Shown here in pieces: positions 22,501-37,149 of a stretch of DNA of 64,000 nucleotides. This DNA is from Microbotryomycetes sp. JL201 (Eukaryota; Basidiomycota; Microbotryomycetes). Position numbers and translations under genes: made by a program. Under the pieces are notes generated by a model. The model was given only the letters and a program-made list of their open reading frames with translations. It had not been told where the DNA came from and did no database searches. Numbering within the stretch: position 1 is the first letter of the stretch; every line of letters starts with the position of its first letter. The DNA is taken from positions 372,001-436,000 of the forward strand of contig JAQYUZ010000002.1 in the NCBI GenBank assembly GCA_033819885.1, read 5' to 3'.

Positions 22501-25500
22501 GATCATACCTGCCGAGCTCTCTCGGGATTGAGCCCCGATTTCCGACTCAAGGCTTGAACACACAGACGCGCGCGCGTCCTGCAAGTGACGTCAACCCTCT
22601 GCTGCCGCTACTCAACGTCGAAACTTTACCTCACATCACCCTGATGGATCAGCAAAAAATTGGCGACGGTTCTTTCTTAGACGGCGGCTCGAATCGCAAG
22701 AAAGACATCGACGGCTTGAGGCGAAGAAACTCGTATCCACCGACCCCTGCTCGTCTTGTCGAACGCCTTGGCACTTTTGCAAAGCTACGTCGAGAAATCA
22801 AGAGCCGCGTAGACACTTTGCTTCCGTTTGCCGAAGGCGACATCGTCTTTCGCATTGTCACGTCGGCGTCAGTGGACGTCAGCCGTCGGACTTCTGGCGC
22901 CTTCGTGCGCACGCCAAGCTGGATCGAGACCAAGTCAAAGTCGAAACCCAAAAGCAACAGGGCCAGCATTGGTTCAAACTTGGCGCCTCTGAGTCGATCA
23001 TCGTCGAGAAGAGACAGCTCGCCAGTCTCTCAACGCAGCTCGGAAAGTGGCGCTGGCAAAGCCGTAGCGACGCCATCGGCAGAGCCGGTCCAGGTTGTCG
23101 TGCAGACGGCGACGGTCGAAGCCTTGATTGACACGATAATTCTTGGCACTGGTATCTATCGCACGCCTTCAACAGATGCTGATGGACAACCATCGTTGTC
23201 TGGTGGAAGATCACTCTCGCTGGATCGCGACGAGCTCATACACACCTTCTTCTCAGCTTATCATTCGTTTTCGTCGCCTCTGGCTGTTCTTGACATGTTC
23301 CGCAAACGATTCCTCGCCGCGACGAATGCAGCTACTGAACTGGCGGGCCTGACATCCGACCGACCGTTCCCCTCGTGGTCGCTTTCGCCAGCGCCTGTCG
23401 AGTCATTGACGGACACGGCCGTGCAAGAGTCTGCTGCGCGTATTCGCGTTAAAATTCTCGAGGCTCTGCGGTTCTGGATTGCTCATTTTGCGACGGACTT
23501 TCTTGACAGCGACGATCTTTGGTCGTCGACCTTGACGCTGCTAGACTACGTTACCGATCTCAAAGACTGGTCAAACGTCAGCGCTGCGGCACAAGAAATC
23601 AGACAAGAACTAGTTTCGGCAGCGCTGCGACCAAACTGTGCGAGACAAAGTTCGCATGATGCATCGGCAGCAAACACGGTTCGCTTTGATCGAGCGTCAG
23701 CAAAAGATCTGGTAGACCACTTGGATGCACTGTCTTGTACGAGTGCAAAGGACATCACCGGTAAGCTGCCTGTGTGTGCGCGCTGCTGCAGAGCGAAGTC
23801 TGATCAGCTGTTGACCAGAACGAGAGTTGCAACGATGGATCGACGCGCTCGAGATCAGCTCATTGTCAGATCCAGCAGCATGGTATTCTTCCCGACAATT
23901 GTCAGCGAAAGACGAGGAAGATGTGGTCATCGCGGACCCCTACTCGCATATGCTCGGACTGGTCACCGATTCTGCGCTTGCTAAGCATCTGCCGCTGTCT
24001 TTGCGACGCATTCTCGGTAGACATACGCTCGTTCGAAAATGGGTTCTGGCGCACCTGGTCGACCCGAACATCAGTGCGCGAGACCGACAGCTCCGCATGC
24101 TCAAGGCTCTCGAGATGATAGAGCATTGCCGCTCACGTATGGTCAACGTCGCTTTCGGAGGGCAAAAAGAGCCAGTCGAGACCCTTCACGACCCGACAAT
24201 CGCCAGTTTCGTTGAGCGCGCCGTCGTTTCTGCCATCATCGCACCAGAGTCTCGCTTGTTTGCAAGCTCATGGCTAGCCGTGGCATCGACTCGCGGGGTC
24301 GCGGCAATTGACTCTGTCTTGGTCCTTGTCCGGCGCGAACCGATAGCGACGCAAGAAATTTGCACTGTCGACGTGGCATGGGTCGTCGAACGCATGCTCG
24401 AGATTGTGACCCAAGTCGATAGCTTGTCGGATGGCATGGCCATTAACTTTGCCAAACGCCGATGGATCTGCAACATGATCAAGAACGCTGTCGAGCTCAA
24501 TAGATCCCAGCCAAATCAAACACTTGCAAGCTGGTCGGCGCTTGAAGGTCCTGTGCAAGACTCGAGCAGATGGTCCTGGAAGGTGCTCAAAGACGCGGCG
24601 GCAGCCGAAGGAGCAAAGTCGTCGCGCCCGATCAGACCTTTCGCTCGACTCGTTGTTTTACAGCAAGAGAAGTTGAAGCGCGAAAAGGTTGCCAAAGAGC
24701 AAATCTTGAAAGGTCAAAAGCTCGAGCAACAAACGCGCTTGCAAAAGGAAAAGGAAGTTGCTCGGGCCATGGACAGGAGTGTGAATGTGCGAGCGAGGAG
24801 AATGACCTCAATCTTCAACTTTGGAAGGTCAACGACACCTGTACCAACGAATCCGCCTGTCTCGCAGCCGACGCCTTCGGCTCACGCTCTGCAAGCATTG
24901 CGCGAATACGTTCCGCAAGCCAAGCCATATCTCGTTCTTGCCCTTTCAGGCGTAGACGCCCACGCTCTTCAAGATGCTCCACGGTCGTTCGTGTTCGAGC
25001 TGACAACGGAAGACGGTCAAAGATCATTGTTTCAAGCCCCAAACAAGCGGGAACTCGACACTTGGATCGAGCATTTCAAACGAAGCGGCTCTCAGATTGC
25101 TTTCAGACGAGCAACATTCTTGGCGCAGACCGCTTTGGCGGAAGAGTCGGAAGAAGTAGCGACGCGATCACCGAAACCTGCTCTCAGGTCATTGGGCGGA
25201 GGTGAGTGCTTTTAAAGTCTGGGCAGGTCGAGTGAATGTGGCTGACGCAAGCTTTGTACAGTCTTTGCGGTCCCGCTGTGGGATCTGGTGCAGAAAGAAG
25301 GTCGCGATGTGCCTCTACTCGTTGAAGAGGCTCTGGCGGCGATCGAGCGCAGAGGCAAGCAGGCTTTACAGAATTGGTTTCGCCTCGCTGACGTGTCTCG
25401 TTCATGCAGGTCTGTCTGAAGTGGGCATTTACCGCATATCCGGGGAGAACAAAGTCATCCAGGACATGCGAGACGGCATTGACCGTGGTCTCGAGCCAGG

Positions 25501-26576
25501 CGTCTTGTTCGCCACGACGGACGTCCACAACGTCACTGGACTACTCAAACTGTTTTTGCGCGAGCTGCCAGAACCTGTAGTCCCGTTCGAGCTCTATGCC
25601 GACTTTATCGCGAGCAACTCGATCGAAGATTACGACGAGCGGCACTATGCGATCCGAGATCTGATATGGCGCATGCCTCAGCCAAATTTTGTTTTGCTGC
25701 GCTGCTTGATGGAGCACTTGGACAAGTGAGTCGTTGTATCTGCAGCGGAGCTAACGACCCAGGTCTGACGGGGAACTGTGATCGGCAGGGTCACGGACAA
25801 CGAAGGGGTCAACGCAATGCACGCCGCCAATTTGTCCATCATTTTTGCTCCGTCAGTGCCTATCTGTAGCTTATCATGCGTCGCGAACTGACGTTCGAAT
25901 GGCTAGGACTCTGCTGAAGCCGCCGCCGGGACCAGCAGCGTTCGGCTTGTCAATGACGAATCTCGGACAAGCCGCGAACGCTATCAAGGCCATTATCCTG
26001 CAGCAGCACTGGATATTTGCAGACTTTGGCGCAGAAGAAACAGAGGCGTCGGCTGCAACTGCTGTTGATTCGGTGCCTGACGCCGAACAGTCCAGTGGCG
26101 ATTTGCAGGCGCAAGGCGAAGGGAACACGCTTGTCATCACGTCGCTGGCACAGCAAGCTTCCGGTGTCGGTCTCGGCCTGGCTTCTGGATACACGATTGA
26201 CCCAGGTAATCGTGACCAGGCGTTTGTCGCGTCTGAAGGGCTCAGTCTCGACCTTGCTTCAGCCGAGGGGCCTGTACACGACGAGTCTTGCCTTGCCACA
26301 CCCCAAGCAATGCAGATTCCAGGTGTGCAACACGCTCCTGTTGTCGACGTATTCACGCCCAGCTCTGCGCCGCTCGAAACGACTTCGTTCGCTGCTCCCG
26401 CTGAAACTCAGCTCGGAGAGCGGTTGCGACCCGTATCGATGACCTCTGCAGGGGCACCAACGACGCCTCCGATGCAATCGAGCGAGGGCTTCCTCGGTCA
26501 GTTGTCCCTGCCTTCGCCGTTGTCTCCATCTCTGTTTTCCGCTCGCGCCCCGACGTCGCCACCTCGCACCTCGTAA
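19515..26576 (+). CDS. BEM2: BEM2-type RhoGAP with PH and RasGEF-like regions
   Basis: This is a GTPase-activating protein for Rho-type GTPases in polarity and cell-wall control. Likely exons are 19515-19517, 19605-20231, 20292-23760, 23819-25201, 25262-25354, 25410-25725, 25789-25851 and 25907-26576, about 2207 aa (yeast Bem2 is 2167). Order: a Ser-rich N-terminus, a PH-like block around FQGFLLRKGDYVPF and GWKPYSAVLKGSKLYLHKL, a degenerate RasGEF core (LLQLSPPALAAQIHMFHVDR), a RasGEF-N-like block, a second PH-like block, then the RhoGAP domain. The GAP domain has the arginine finger in SEVGIYRISG and LKLFLRELPEPVVPFELY plus ANLSIIFAP. Intron 25355-25409 has a gcaagc donor. Start is uncertain: a one-codon exon ATG at 19515 followed by a gtgagt intron is the best fit. 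Confidence 0.83.
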
Positions 26577-27337
26577 CCTAATGTACCGATTGGCTAAATC
26601 AAGGTGATTTCAACCCCTGTTCGCCATTCACACTCGGCGTCGTTCTCGTCTACGGACATGATTTGCATGTAGTTTTATTGTGCCCCTCAGATCTTCAGCA
26701 TAAACATACGCGCACTCTTTCATTTTCGAATATTTCCTGTTGCATTCACTTGAGCTTTTTCCGATCAGCCGAGTCCGCGAGTGCAACAAAGCACAAACCT
26801 CCTTTTCTGGGTCAAGCAAGTCTGGCTGCGCACGAGCGGGCACGACGCTTCTCCTCACTTTGCCGCAAATCGGAGTCACCCAGTGTAAGGCTTGCAGTCA
26901 CTTTCATCGACCAAAATCGACATGCTACGTATGCCAAAGGTTCTCGGCTCCGCGTCGTATGGTTAAAGAAGCTCCTCGAACGGTTCGGGGAAAACTCGAG
27001 TTGTCGGTCGATTTGAGGTGACGGGCGTCGTTCGACGTGCACGACGGGACGGCATTGCGTTGTTGTGGACAGATTCGAGCTTTTGGATGCCAATTTGGAG
27101 CTCGACATGGGCCCGAAGAAGGATACGAGGGCAGGATTGTCACGACATGAGCCAATTCGACGTATCCACGATGATTGTCAACAATCCGTCACCGGCTCAT
27201 TGCTCCGACATATTCCTGTTGAAGAGCTGTTCGATCGCTGCCGAGAACGAACCTTCGCAACATCTTCAGATCACCAGACGGCCGTCCGAATCCGTGCTGA
27301 CATTCTCGCCTGCATATCCTGTCGCGATAACAGTGCC
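26577..27337. other. Intergenic / eL29 upstream region
   Basis: About 760 bp between the BEM2-like stop and the eL29 start. It holds the BEM2 3' end and the ribosomal-protein promoter. Short open frames on both strands carry no motif I recognise. A 5' UTR intron of eL29 could lie here but I cannot place one. Confidence 0.4.
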
Positions 27338-27780
27338 ATGGCCAAGTCAAAGAACCACACCAACCACAACCAGAACAAGGTCGGTCAATATGGCGCAGGT
27401 CGTGGACTGGACCGAGGCGCTGATGGTGTTTCCAACGCTTCTTGCACCGATAACAGAAAGCTCACCGCAATGGTATCAAGAAGCCGAAGACTAACAAGTA
27501 CCCGTCGATGAAGGGCGTACGTTTTGTGATCAACACTCGACTGTGGACAGCGGATCGCTTCGCGGATTGCTTACTTTCTCTTTTGTTGCACATATACAGG
27601 TCGACCCCAAGTTCCGCCGCAACGCTCGCTACGCTAAGCAAGGCACACAAAAGGCTGTTGCCGCAGCCAAGGCAGCAAAGGCTTCTGGTGAGCTACCTAC
27701 GCAACTGTGGCGCTTGTTCTGCCGTTCTCAGGAACTACGCTGACCTTTTCCGTTCAATGATGACTGTGATCATAGCATAA
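27338..27780 (+). CDS. RPL29: 60S ribosomal protein eL29
   Basis: This is a small basic protein of the large ribosomal subunit. Exons are 27338-27379, 27457-27516, 27600-27687 and 27776-27780 (64 aa). The sequence MAKSKNHTNHNQNKKAHRNG is diagnostic, followed by IKKPKTNKYPSMKGVDPKF across intron 2 and an Ala/Lys tail. The last exon is just five bases, CA plus TAA: a gtgagc donor at 27688 is joined to an acceptor at 27775, giving a tail ending KASA. If intron 3 is retained the frame stays open for 14 more codons. Introns of 77, 83 and 88 nt show no clear box C/D or H/ACA snoRNA. Confidence 0.95.
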
Positions 27781-28091
27781 ACGCTTCTGCGCACCTCCAC
27801 CCTCTCGACTGGAACTTGGGGACGTGTGGGAACGGTTTGGCGTACTGTGTCGTCTTGCGTGCTTGTAACATGATCGATCGGCGAGAGCAATAGGTCGTGT
27901 AAAAGAAAATGCGAAGGGCTTTCGTGTCTGTTGACGCTCTCGAGCGTGCTATTGATTGGTTCTCGAAGAGTTCGGCATGTGGCGCCCTGCGCTGCGCCAA
28001 GACGGCGCCTGTTGTCCACAGGCCGCTGTGTGCGGCTGCCTCTCACCCGCTTGTCGAACGAGTCGCAAGCTCGACTGCTCTCCACTCAAGC

Positions 28092-29576
28092 ATGATGGAA
28101 GTCGTCAGGCAGTGGAACGACAGACTGCAGCAATGGTGGGACGAGCAACCGCGCAGTCATCAAATCGCGCTCTTGGTTTGGTCTGCTTTCCAAGTCGCCG
28201 TCTTTATCGCTGCTCTGTGGATTGGTCCAGTCAGAATGTTTGAGATGTGAGTTCATGGCTCGGGTGTTGCGAGCGACGGAGGTCTCAATCAAGGGGACGA
28301 AGCGAAGTTGCGCGCTGACAGGTGCACGCGTGCGCTTGCAGATTAGCAGAATGGGCAGATGGATTGAGAGAGATGAGATTCGGCTGGCTGCTGTTACTCA
28401 TGACCATCATCGTCAGTCTCTGCACGCAGGCCGAGACTCTTGAGCCAAGTCACTGACACTGCACGCGACGGTCTTGTGGCGTCTGTAGATCACGTCGGTT
28501 CCCCCGTTACTCGGATACGGTACTGCTCAAACACTATGCGGATTCGCGTTTGGCGTTATCAACGGTTGGCTCTTGGGAGCAGCAGGGTGTCTGATCGGTG
28601 GCTGCTTCGCGTTCCTGTTCGTCCTGCACACATGTTCCGAACGTCGAGAAGCACTCGAGCGCTGATCTCGATGCTGATTCTTGACAGCTTGACGAGGAGA
28701 TTGATCGAATACTACGCACCAATGCTCAAAAGTAACTCTCACTTTCAAGCTCTTTCGAAAGCAGTCAAGCACAAAGGATTGCCGCTTATCGTACTCATTC
28801 GGTGAGAAAGCCCCGTCAGACACAATCTTTTCATGTGGCAAACGTACTTACTGCCGCCGGCTTGTAGATTATGTCCGTTCAGCTTTCCCTACTCGAACGC
28901 GTTTTTTGCTGCGGTCGAATCTGTGTCTGTCTTTCAATTTTTTATCGCGACGCTCGCCATCACTCCGAAACTTTTACTTCACGCATGGATAGGTCAACGC
29001 ATGTACTTGTTTGCAGACCCGACTTCGCGTCACTCGATGGACCCTCAAGCGAAACGATTGAACGCCATCTTTATTGCTGTCGGAACAATTCTAGGGTTCG
29101 CCGTGTCGTATTACCTGTACAAAATGACGATGAGATACGTTGAAGAGGCGAATCAATCTTCTGAAGACGACGATCGAGAGTACGAAGACCTTGAAGCCGG
29201 AGGAAGGTTGATGGATGACGTGGATGACATGTTGGACGAGGACGAGCATCATCGGGCATCGACGACACAAACGTCCAATGGAACAAGGTTGGCGACGGTG
29301 TATACAGACGACAGTCCAGCATTGGACAAGCGGCGGAAAGAAACAGAGCAAGATGATGATGATGATGACGACGAACCGACACCGAGACAGTCTACTGACA
29401 ACTGGGACGGGTTGTCGGACTTTGGTGAAGATGCGGGAAGAAGGAAGAGCATAGTCACGTTGACTGGCGACGACGAAGATGGCGCTTGGGGACTCGAGCT
29501 AGATCCGGTCGACGAGGCAGAGGGCGAGCACTCGCTTATTGACTCGCAACAGTTCCGGAAGGAGAGGAGAGATTGA
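28092..29576 (+). CDS. TVP38: TVP38-like VTT-domain Golgi membrane protein
   Basis: This is a SNARE-associated Golgi family protein with a VTT domain, embedded in Golgi or ER membranes. Exons are 28092-28246, 28342-28411, about 28489-28616, 28688-28801 and 28868-29576 (about 391 aa). Order: a first membrane helix (IALLVWSAFQVAVFIAALW), LAEWADGLREMRFGWLLLL, the core SVPPLLGYGTAQTLCGFAFG, then AVKHKGLPLIVLIRLCPFSF and SNAFFAAVES, a last helix (LNAIFIAVGTILGFAVSYYL), and a long acidic cytosolic tail. The third junction is uncertain: frame demands a phase-2 donor, which could be gttcgt at 28617 or a poor GC site at 28626. An earlier in-frame ATG at 27909 exists, but 28092 fits the family length. 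Confidence 0.82.
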
Positions 29577-29645
29577 CGGACACTTGGACACTGTACTGAA
29601 CAGATCAATGTAACAACATTTCTTCAAGAGAAAATCTCCGCTCTC

Positions 29646-31042
29646 TCAAGAGTAATAATCCAAAAACAGCAGCGTCGCGGATGACAAGAGCAAAAAGAAA
29701 AGAAGCACGAACCTGCTCTCTCTATTTCGTTCCTTTGCTTTTTTCAACTGCATGTTGCCGTCCTCGATGCTGCCCGTGACGGCGACGGCCTCTTCCCATA
29801 GTTTGTCTGTCAATTCTGCCTGCTGAGTCAAGTGCATCGCCAACTGCGACTGGAGGCTGGCAATCTCTAGCAATGATGACTCTGCATTCTTGAGACTCTG
29901 CAAGTCTGTCCTCGTTGCCCTCAAAAGGGCAGACTCTTCAGCTTCAAATTGTAGAATCTGTTGCTCGGTCAATTCGAGTGACCCGACCGCGTCTCCACCC
30001 AAGCCGTTGTCGTCCTCGTCGTCGTTGTCATCGTCAAAGCTGAACGCTTGTTGATCCCGAACAATGTTTGGTTTGTAGATGGACGGCACCTGACCGACCT
30101 GGTTGCGTTCTCTTGATTTGCCCTTTGCGTGTCCTTGCTGAGTTGAAGTTTGAAAGTCCTGCCTTGCTTTTACTGCCATCTTGCGACCGAGTTCGTCCAT
30201 GCCGGTTGCAGCTGCACCTCCAGAGCTTAGTGTGGCTGTTCGTTCGAGAGTGCGCTTGATTCTTAATTCCTGCTGCTGCCGCTGCATTTCCGACACGTGC
30301 GCGAGCATGTTGTTGAGGTGCAAGGTGACAAAGGTGCGGTGTGAGGCGATCGCGGCGAGCGTCTGATCTGGCCCTGTTGGACCGAGGCCGAGCATTCTCG
30401 TCAGGCCAGCGTTTGGGTTGACCCGGCTGGCGTGAGCGACTCTGGCTGCAGGCGGCGGACAGGGCGGAAACGTTCAAGACCAGCGGAAGACGAGCGAATG
30501 TCATCCAAGACTGACCCTTTTCGAGACCTTCGAGCTGCCTGACGCGCTCGACCGACTTGCGCAAGGCGACTTTGACGCCATAGTCGATCTCGTCCCGCTC
30601 GCGGTCGCTCAGCCACTTGACTCCCTCCCACGCCTGCAAGCCCTTTGCCGGGTCGAGCTGGCGTTGGTTGGCGTGCGTGTGTGCCGAGCCAGCGTGCTGC
30701 GCTTGCTGCTGCTGCTGCTGCTGCTGTGCGGATGACGAGGCGTTCAGGTCGAGGTACGCGCGCCTGATTGAATGTAAGAATTGGGCAAACGAGCGCAGAT
30801 TCGTGGCCTGACGTTATACGACGACCACGCGTGTTAGTCTATCTGTCTGTCAAGCAGCCAAGTCTGCGTCGAGAGCGTACGATTTGCTCTGCCTGGCGAG
30901 TCCATGCGTCGGGCTCGTCACTGTTCGGACGCTGCCTTGCGAGCTGCTGGCGGTGCTTCTTGACGCTGTTGGCATACTTGTGCTGCCTCTGGTCTACCGC
31001 TTCTCTGAATTCGCGGGTGCGGTCGTCTGCCGTGCGCGGCAT
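29646..31042 (-). CDS. UFE1: Syntaxin-18/Ufe1-like ER t-SNARE
   Basis: This is an ER Qa-SNARE for retrograde Golgi-to-ER transport. Exons (complement) are 30881-31042, 30516-30807 and 29646-30445 (417 aa). The N-terminus starts MPRTADDRTREFREAV, as in syntaxin-18 proteins. The middle carries WLSDRERDEIDYGVKVALRK. The SNARE helix ends in LWEEAVAVTGSIEDGNMQL, and a C-terminal tail anchor (FVLLFFLLLSSATLLFLDYY) closes the protein. An eight-residue glutamine run sits in exon 2. The gene converges on TVP38 (69 bp between stops) and is divergent from TFC1 (108 bp). Confidence 0.88.
30704..30727 (-). repeat. CAG/CAA microsatellite in UFE1
   Basis: Eight consecutive glutamine codons (seven CAG and one CAA on the coding strand) lie in a linker before the conserved WLSDRERDEID block. 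It is a likely site of length variation between strains. Confidence 0.85.
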
Positions 31043-31150
31043 TTCTGGTTTCAAGCAAAGTAAAAGACAGCCCCGAGTGGGCGATTCCCTTGACGCGCGA
31101 GCGAGGCACGTGACCTTGGCGTTGCCTCCGTCTGCCGCCCGCGCCCACCC
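31043..31150. promoter_or_regulatory. Bidirectional promoter region, UFE1 / TFC1
   Basis: 108 bp between divergent start codons, containing both 5' leaders. No TATA-like element is obvious. Confidence 0.45.
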
Positions 31151-33428
31151 ATGGCCACGTATGCGCTGACGGGGCAGCCGCAACTGGCCGCGATAGAGTA
31201 TCCAGGACCGGTCAAGGACGCGTCCATCGCCAAAGCCCTAGCCTCGGTCGGAGGCGTGCACGCCGTCGCGCGCGCGCTCGCCAAACACCAGCACCCTGGC
31301 TCACAGCACCATCAGCCAGGCACTGACGAGACGGCAGCGGCCTCAAAAGATGCACAAGCAACCACAAGGAGCGAGCTCGAGCTCTCCCTCGACTCGCGTG
31401 ACGCGTTTCACCACCCTGTGCCCGCAAACGTTGCGCGCTCAGCCAACGTCGTCTTGAAGTTGACCAAGCGCAAGCGCAAACGACCGCTCACGGACGACCT
31501 GGGCACAGTCACAGAGTCTGGCGTGTACACCGTCCACGTCGCAGGTATCGTCACGCACACAGTCAGGTTCAGAGGCGCGTCGCCCGTCGCATCAGGCTTG
31601 CTCACTCGCTCTCTCGACTGATACGCAATACCCATACAGCCATGGCAGACTTTCAATACAAGGCACCACTCGCAGACCCAATGACCCGACTGGCGCTCGA
31701 CCTCAAGAAACTCGATGGTACGTCTATGTGTCTTGCTTCCCCTTGACGCCACTGTTCGAGCCGCTGAGTGATGACCTCTGTAAAGCCAAAGCGCTGCAGG
31801 GATTCACGTGGCCAGAGCCGTCAGAAGAGTACGACGAGACAGCGTACCTGCCTCCACCGAGGTTCAGCAACGACGCAGTTCCAAAAATCTACGAGCAAGT
31901 CCGCCTCTTTTGCCCGCTCCAATCTCGGGTCGTGAGATCGCTGACATGGGGTCTGGCCACAGTTACAGACAGGCAGCCGGCGTCGGCATCGTAGAATCGT
32001 CGTCAAACTCTACCACAGGGTCCGAAGACGCACTCATGCGCTTGGCCAACCTGACTCGGCGAGGCACATCTCGCATCAAGTCAATCACGTTCGACTCTGC
32101 ACCGCAAGATCTGCCAATGCCAGTCGATGAAGACGACAAGGAAGCGATGAGAAAGGCATTCGACAAGGAAGAATACAGCTTCCAGGAACGCAAACTGATC
32201 GACCTGCTGCAAGATCGACCGGTGTGGACCAGGCTCGGATTGCTCAACCAACTGTCAGAGGCGGACAATCGTCAGCTGAGAGGGTATGCGGCAGTGACAG
32301 TCCTCGATTCAAAGAGAGCCAGTCGGTCTGACTGATTGGATCACCTTGGCAGCGACAAGACGGCGATCAACAATGTCACTTATACCTTCTCGGACGGACC
32401 CTGGGCCACACTGCTCATCAGACCAGGCTACGACCCTCGCACGGACCCGAACGCGCGATTGTGAGTGATTGTCGCCCCCGAGCGACAGCAAGGGTTCTGA
32501 ACTTGGACGCTTGATCAGCTACCAGAATGTCGCATTCCGCAACATTGCCAACGTCAGGCAAAAGGCAACGTCAGCGGCAGATTTGGCATCAAAGCAACAG
32601 ATTGTCACATCGGGCAAGACAGAGTGCGTTGATCTGCGCTCCTGAACAACCTTCTCCTGCTGAGATCCGCCTTTGGATCCTCCTGCCAGGCTTGCGCACA
32701 CGTTTGACGGCCGCACAGCACACTCTGCCGTTGGTAACTTTCAACTGTGCGACATTTCTGATCCACTTGCCGAAAGTCTCATTCAAGACTCGACCGGTGT
32801 TTTGGAGGCGCCTACGAAAGATGACGGTTGGTGGCACGGTGCATTCTTGGAACAGATTCGTCAAATCGTTCGGATCAAGTTTTACGGAGCTGTCAAGGGT
32901 CACGTTGTCAGTGATTTCGATTGTCAGCATTTGCTTGGAGATCCTCGAATTTTGATGGGTGAAGCGGCCGCGAAACCAGTCAAGGTCGGCGGAGGCGGCC
33001 GTCGCAGCAAGAAAGGAAAAGGAAAAGCTAGAGACGAGAGGTTTGACGGTTACGACGAGGAAGAGGAGGAAGCTGCGGGACACGAGATGGACTGGGAAGC
33101 GCTCGACGACTCCGACTCGAACGCAGAGGATGACACTGCCGAAGACACGACGATGGAGAACACGAGAACGTCGGTAGGACCTAGTGCGACGACCACTTTG
33201 AGACGCAAATCTGTCCTACCGCGTGTGGCAATGCCTTGGGAAAAGAGGAAAACAAGGGATATGAGGAGCGCGAAAAAGCAAACAGAGACGGAGGAGGAGA
33301 GGGCGCTCAAGCTCAGGAACGTGCTCAGGAAAAGGGGCCAAGCTCCGATGGAGGACCAATCGAATCGGCTCCATGAGCAATCTGAAGAGGCTAGTCGATC
33401 CCATTCTTCGTCGTCAGGCGAAGACTGA
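31151..33428 (+). CDS. TFC1: Transcription factor TFIIIC subunit tau95 (Tfc1/GTF3C5)
   Basis: This is a TFIIIC subunit that binds the A box of tRNA and 5S genes. Exons are 31151-31574, 31640-31717, 31786-31894, 31963-32283, 32353-32460, 32519-32623 and 32690-33428 (627 aa). Family blocks in order: AAIEYPGPVKDASIAKALAS, THTVRFR-AMADFQY, LPPPRFSNDAVPKIYDYRQ, SDGPWATLLIRPGYDPRTDP with ARFYQNVAFR, then TFDGRTAHSAVGNFQLCDI. The tail is long, acidic and Lys-rich. Two introns need GC donors: gcgcgt at 31575 (keeps FRAMADFQY) and gcaagt at 31895 (keeps KIYDYRQ in frame). Alternative GT donors would delete conserved residues or break the frame. Confidence 0.88.
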
Positions 33429-33688
33429 GCGGCAATCCGCACGAATTGCTTTGCCTGGAGGCGTTCGGTCCTTGCAAAGCTTGCAGCGATCTACATGTTG
33501 TGCAATCATTGGATCTTATTACCCATAAAGTGTGTTATTCTCTTGCAAAAATGAAGAGCAGTCGACTCGTTCTTTTGTTCCGCTGCCACGAGCACGTCTC
33601 ATTAGCGTTCGCCGGTTCAACCACAGAACAAGATCTTTGTAGGGTGTAGGGCACAGGAAACGGAGTGCTTTGGCCGCTGCGTGTGTGA

Positions 33689-36706
<3,018 letters not shown>

Positions 36707-37149
36707 AAACAGACGAGCGAGGGAATTTTTTTTTTTTCCCTTCTGTTGTGGTTGTCGGGTTCTTTCATGAACATTGAGGGGTTCTCACTACCTTGGTTTC
36801 TCCTTTCTTCATTGTTTTTTTTTTCTTCCTCGTCCTTTTTCCCTTTTATTTTCTTGCTTGCAACCGTGTTCAAATGTTGTGCACTCTACTTTATTCTTCT
36901 TTGGGAACAAAGGAAAGACAAAGGCAAAGCTGGAATTGACACGAACGAAACAGATTACGGCAAGAACAAAAAAAAAAAAAAAAAAACGACGAGAAACGAA
37001 GAGCACCAACAAACAAATCGAAACGCGACAAAAAGTACTCAAGCACTACAATATCAAGGGCACAACATGACTGAGGCTGAGGGAAAGGGGAGAGAGAGAA
37101 AGAGAGAAAATGGGTACAGTCAACATGGAGGGGTGCCAGAACTTGAGGC
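36707..37149. other. PAP1 / FHA-gene convergent 3' region with homopolymer runs
   Basis: Both genes end into this 443-bp stretch. It is unusually AT-rich for the window and holds a 12-T run (36726-36737) and a 19-A run (36968-36986). Open frames across it are low-complexity and not convincing as genes. Confidence 0.6.
36968..36986 (+). repeat. Poly(A) run of 19
   Basis: Nineteen consecutive A in the intergenic stretch. Its length makes it a likely site of sequencing or replication slippage. No flanking direct repeats or retroposed body mark it as an inserted tail. Confidence 0.8.

Noticed and set aside
27380-27775. snoRNA in eL29 introns
   Set aside because: An atgatga-like C box occurs near the 3' end of intron 3, but no D box follows it and no terminal stem is seen.
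27909-28091. Upstream in-frame ATG extending TVP38 by 61 residues
   Set aside because: The extension is Cys/Ala-rich and unlike the family N-terminus; 28092 gives the usual length. It remains possible if transcripts start early.
31535-31639. GT donor at about 31544 (gtatcg) for TFC1 intron 1
   Set aside because: It would delete the conserved THTVRFR segment before ADFQY; the GC donor at 31575 keeps it in the same phase.
36968-36986. Retroposed element marked by the poly(A) run
   Set aside because: No target-site duplication, no body with coding or RNA-gene similarity upstream, only AT-rich 3' flank.
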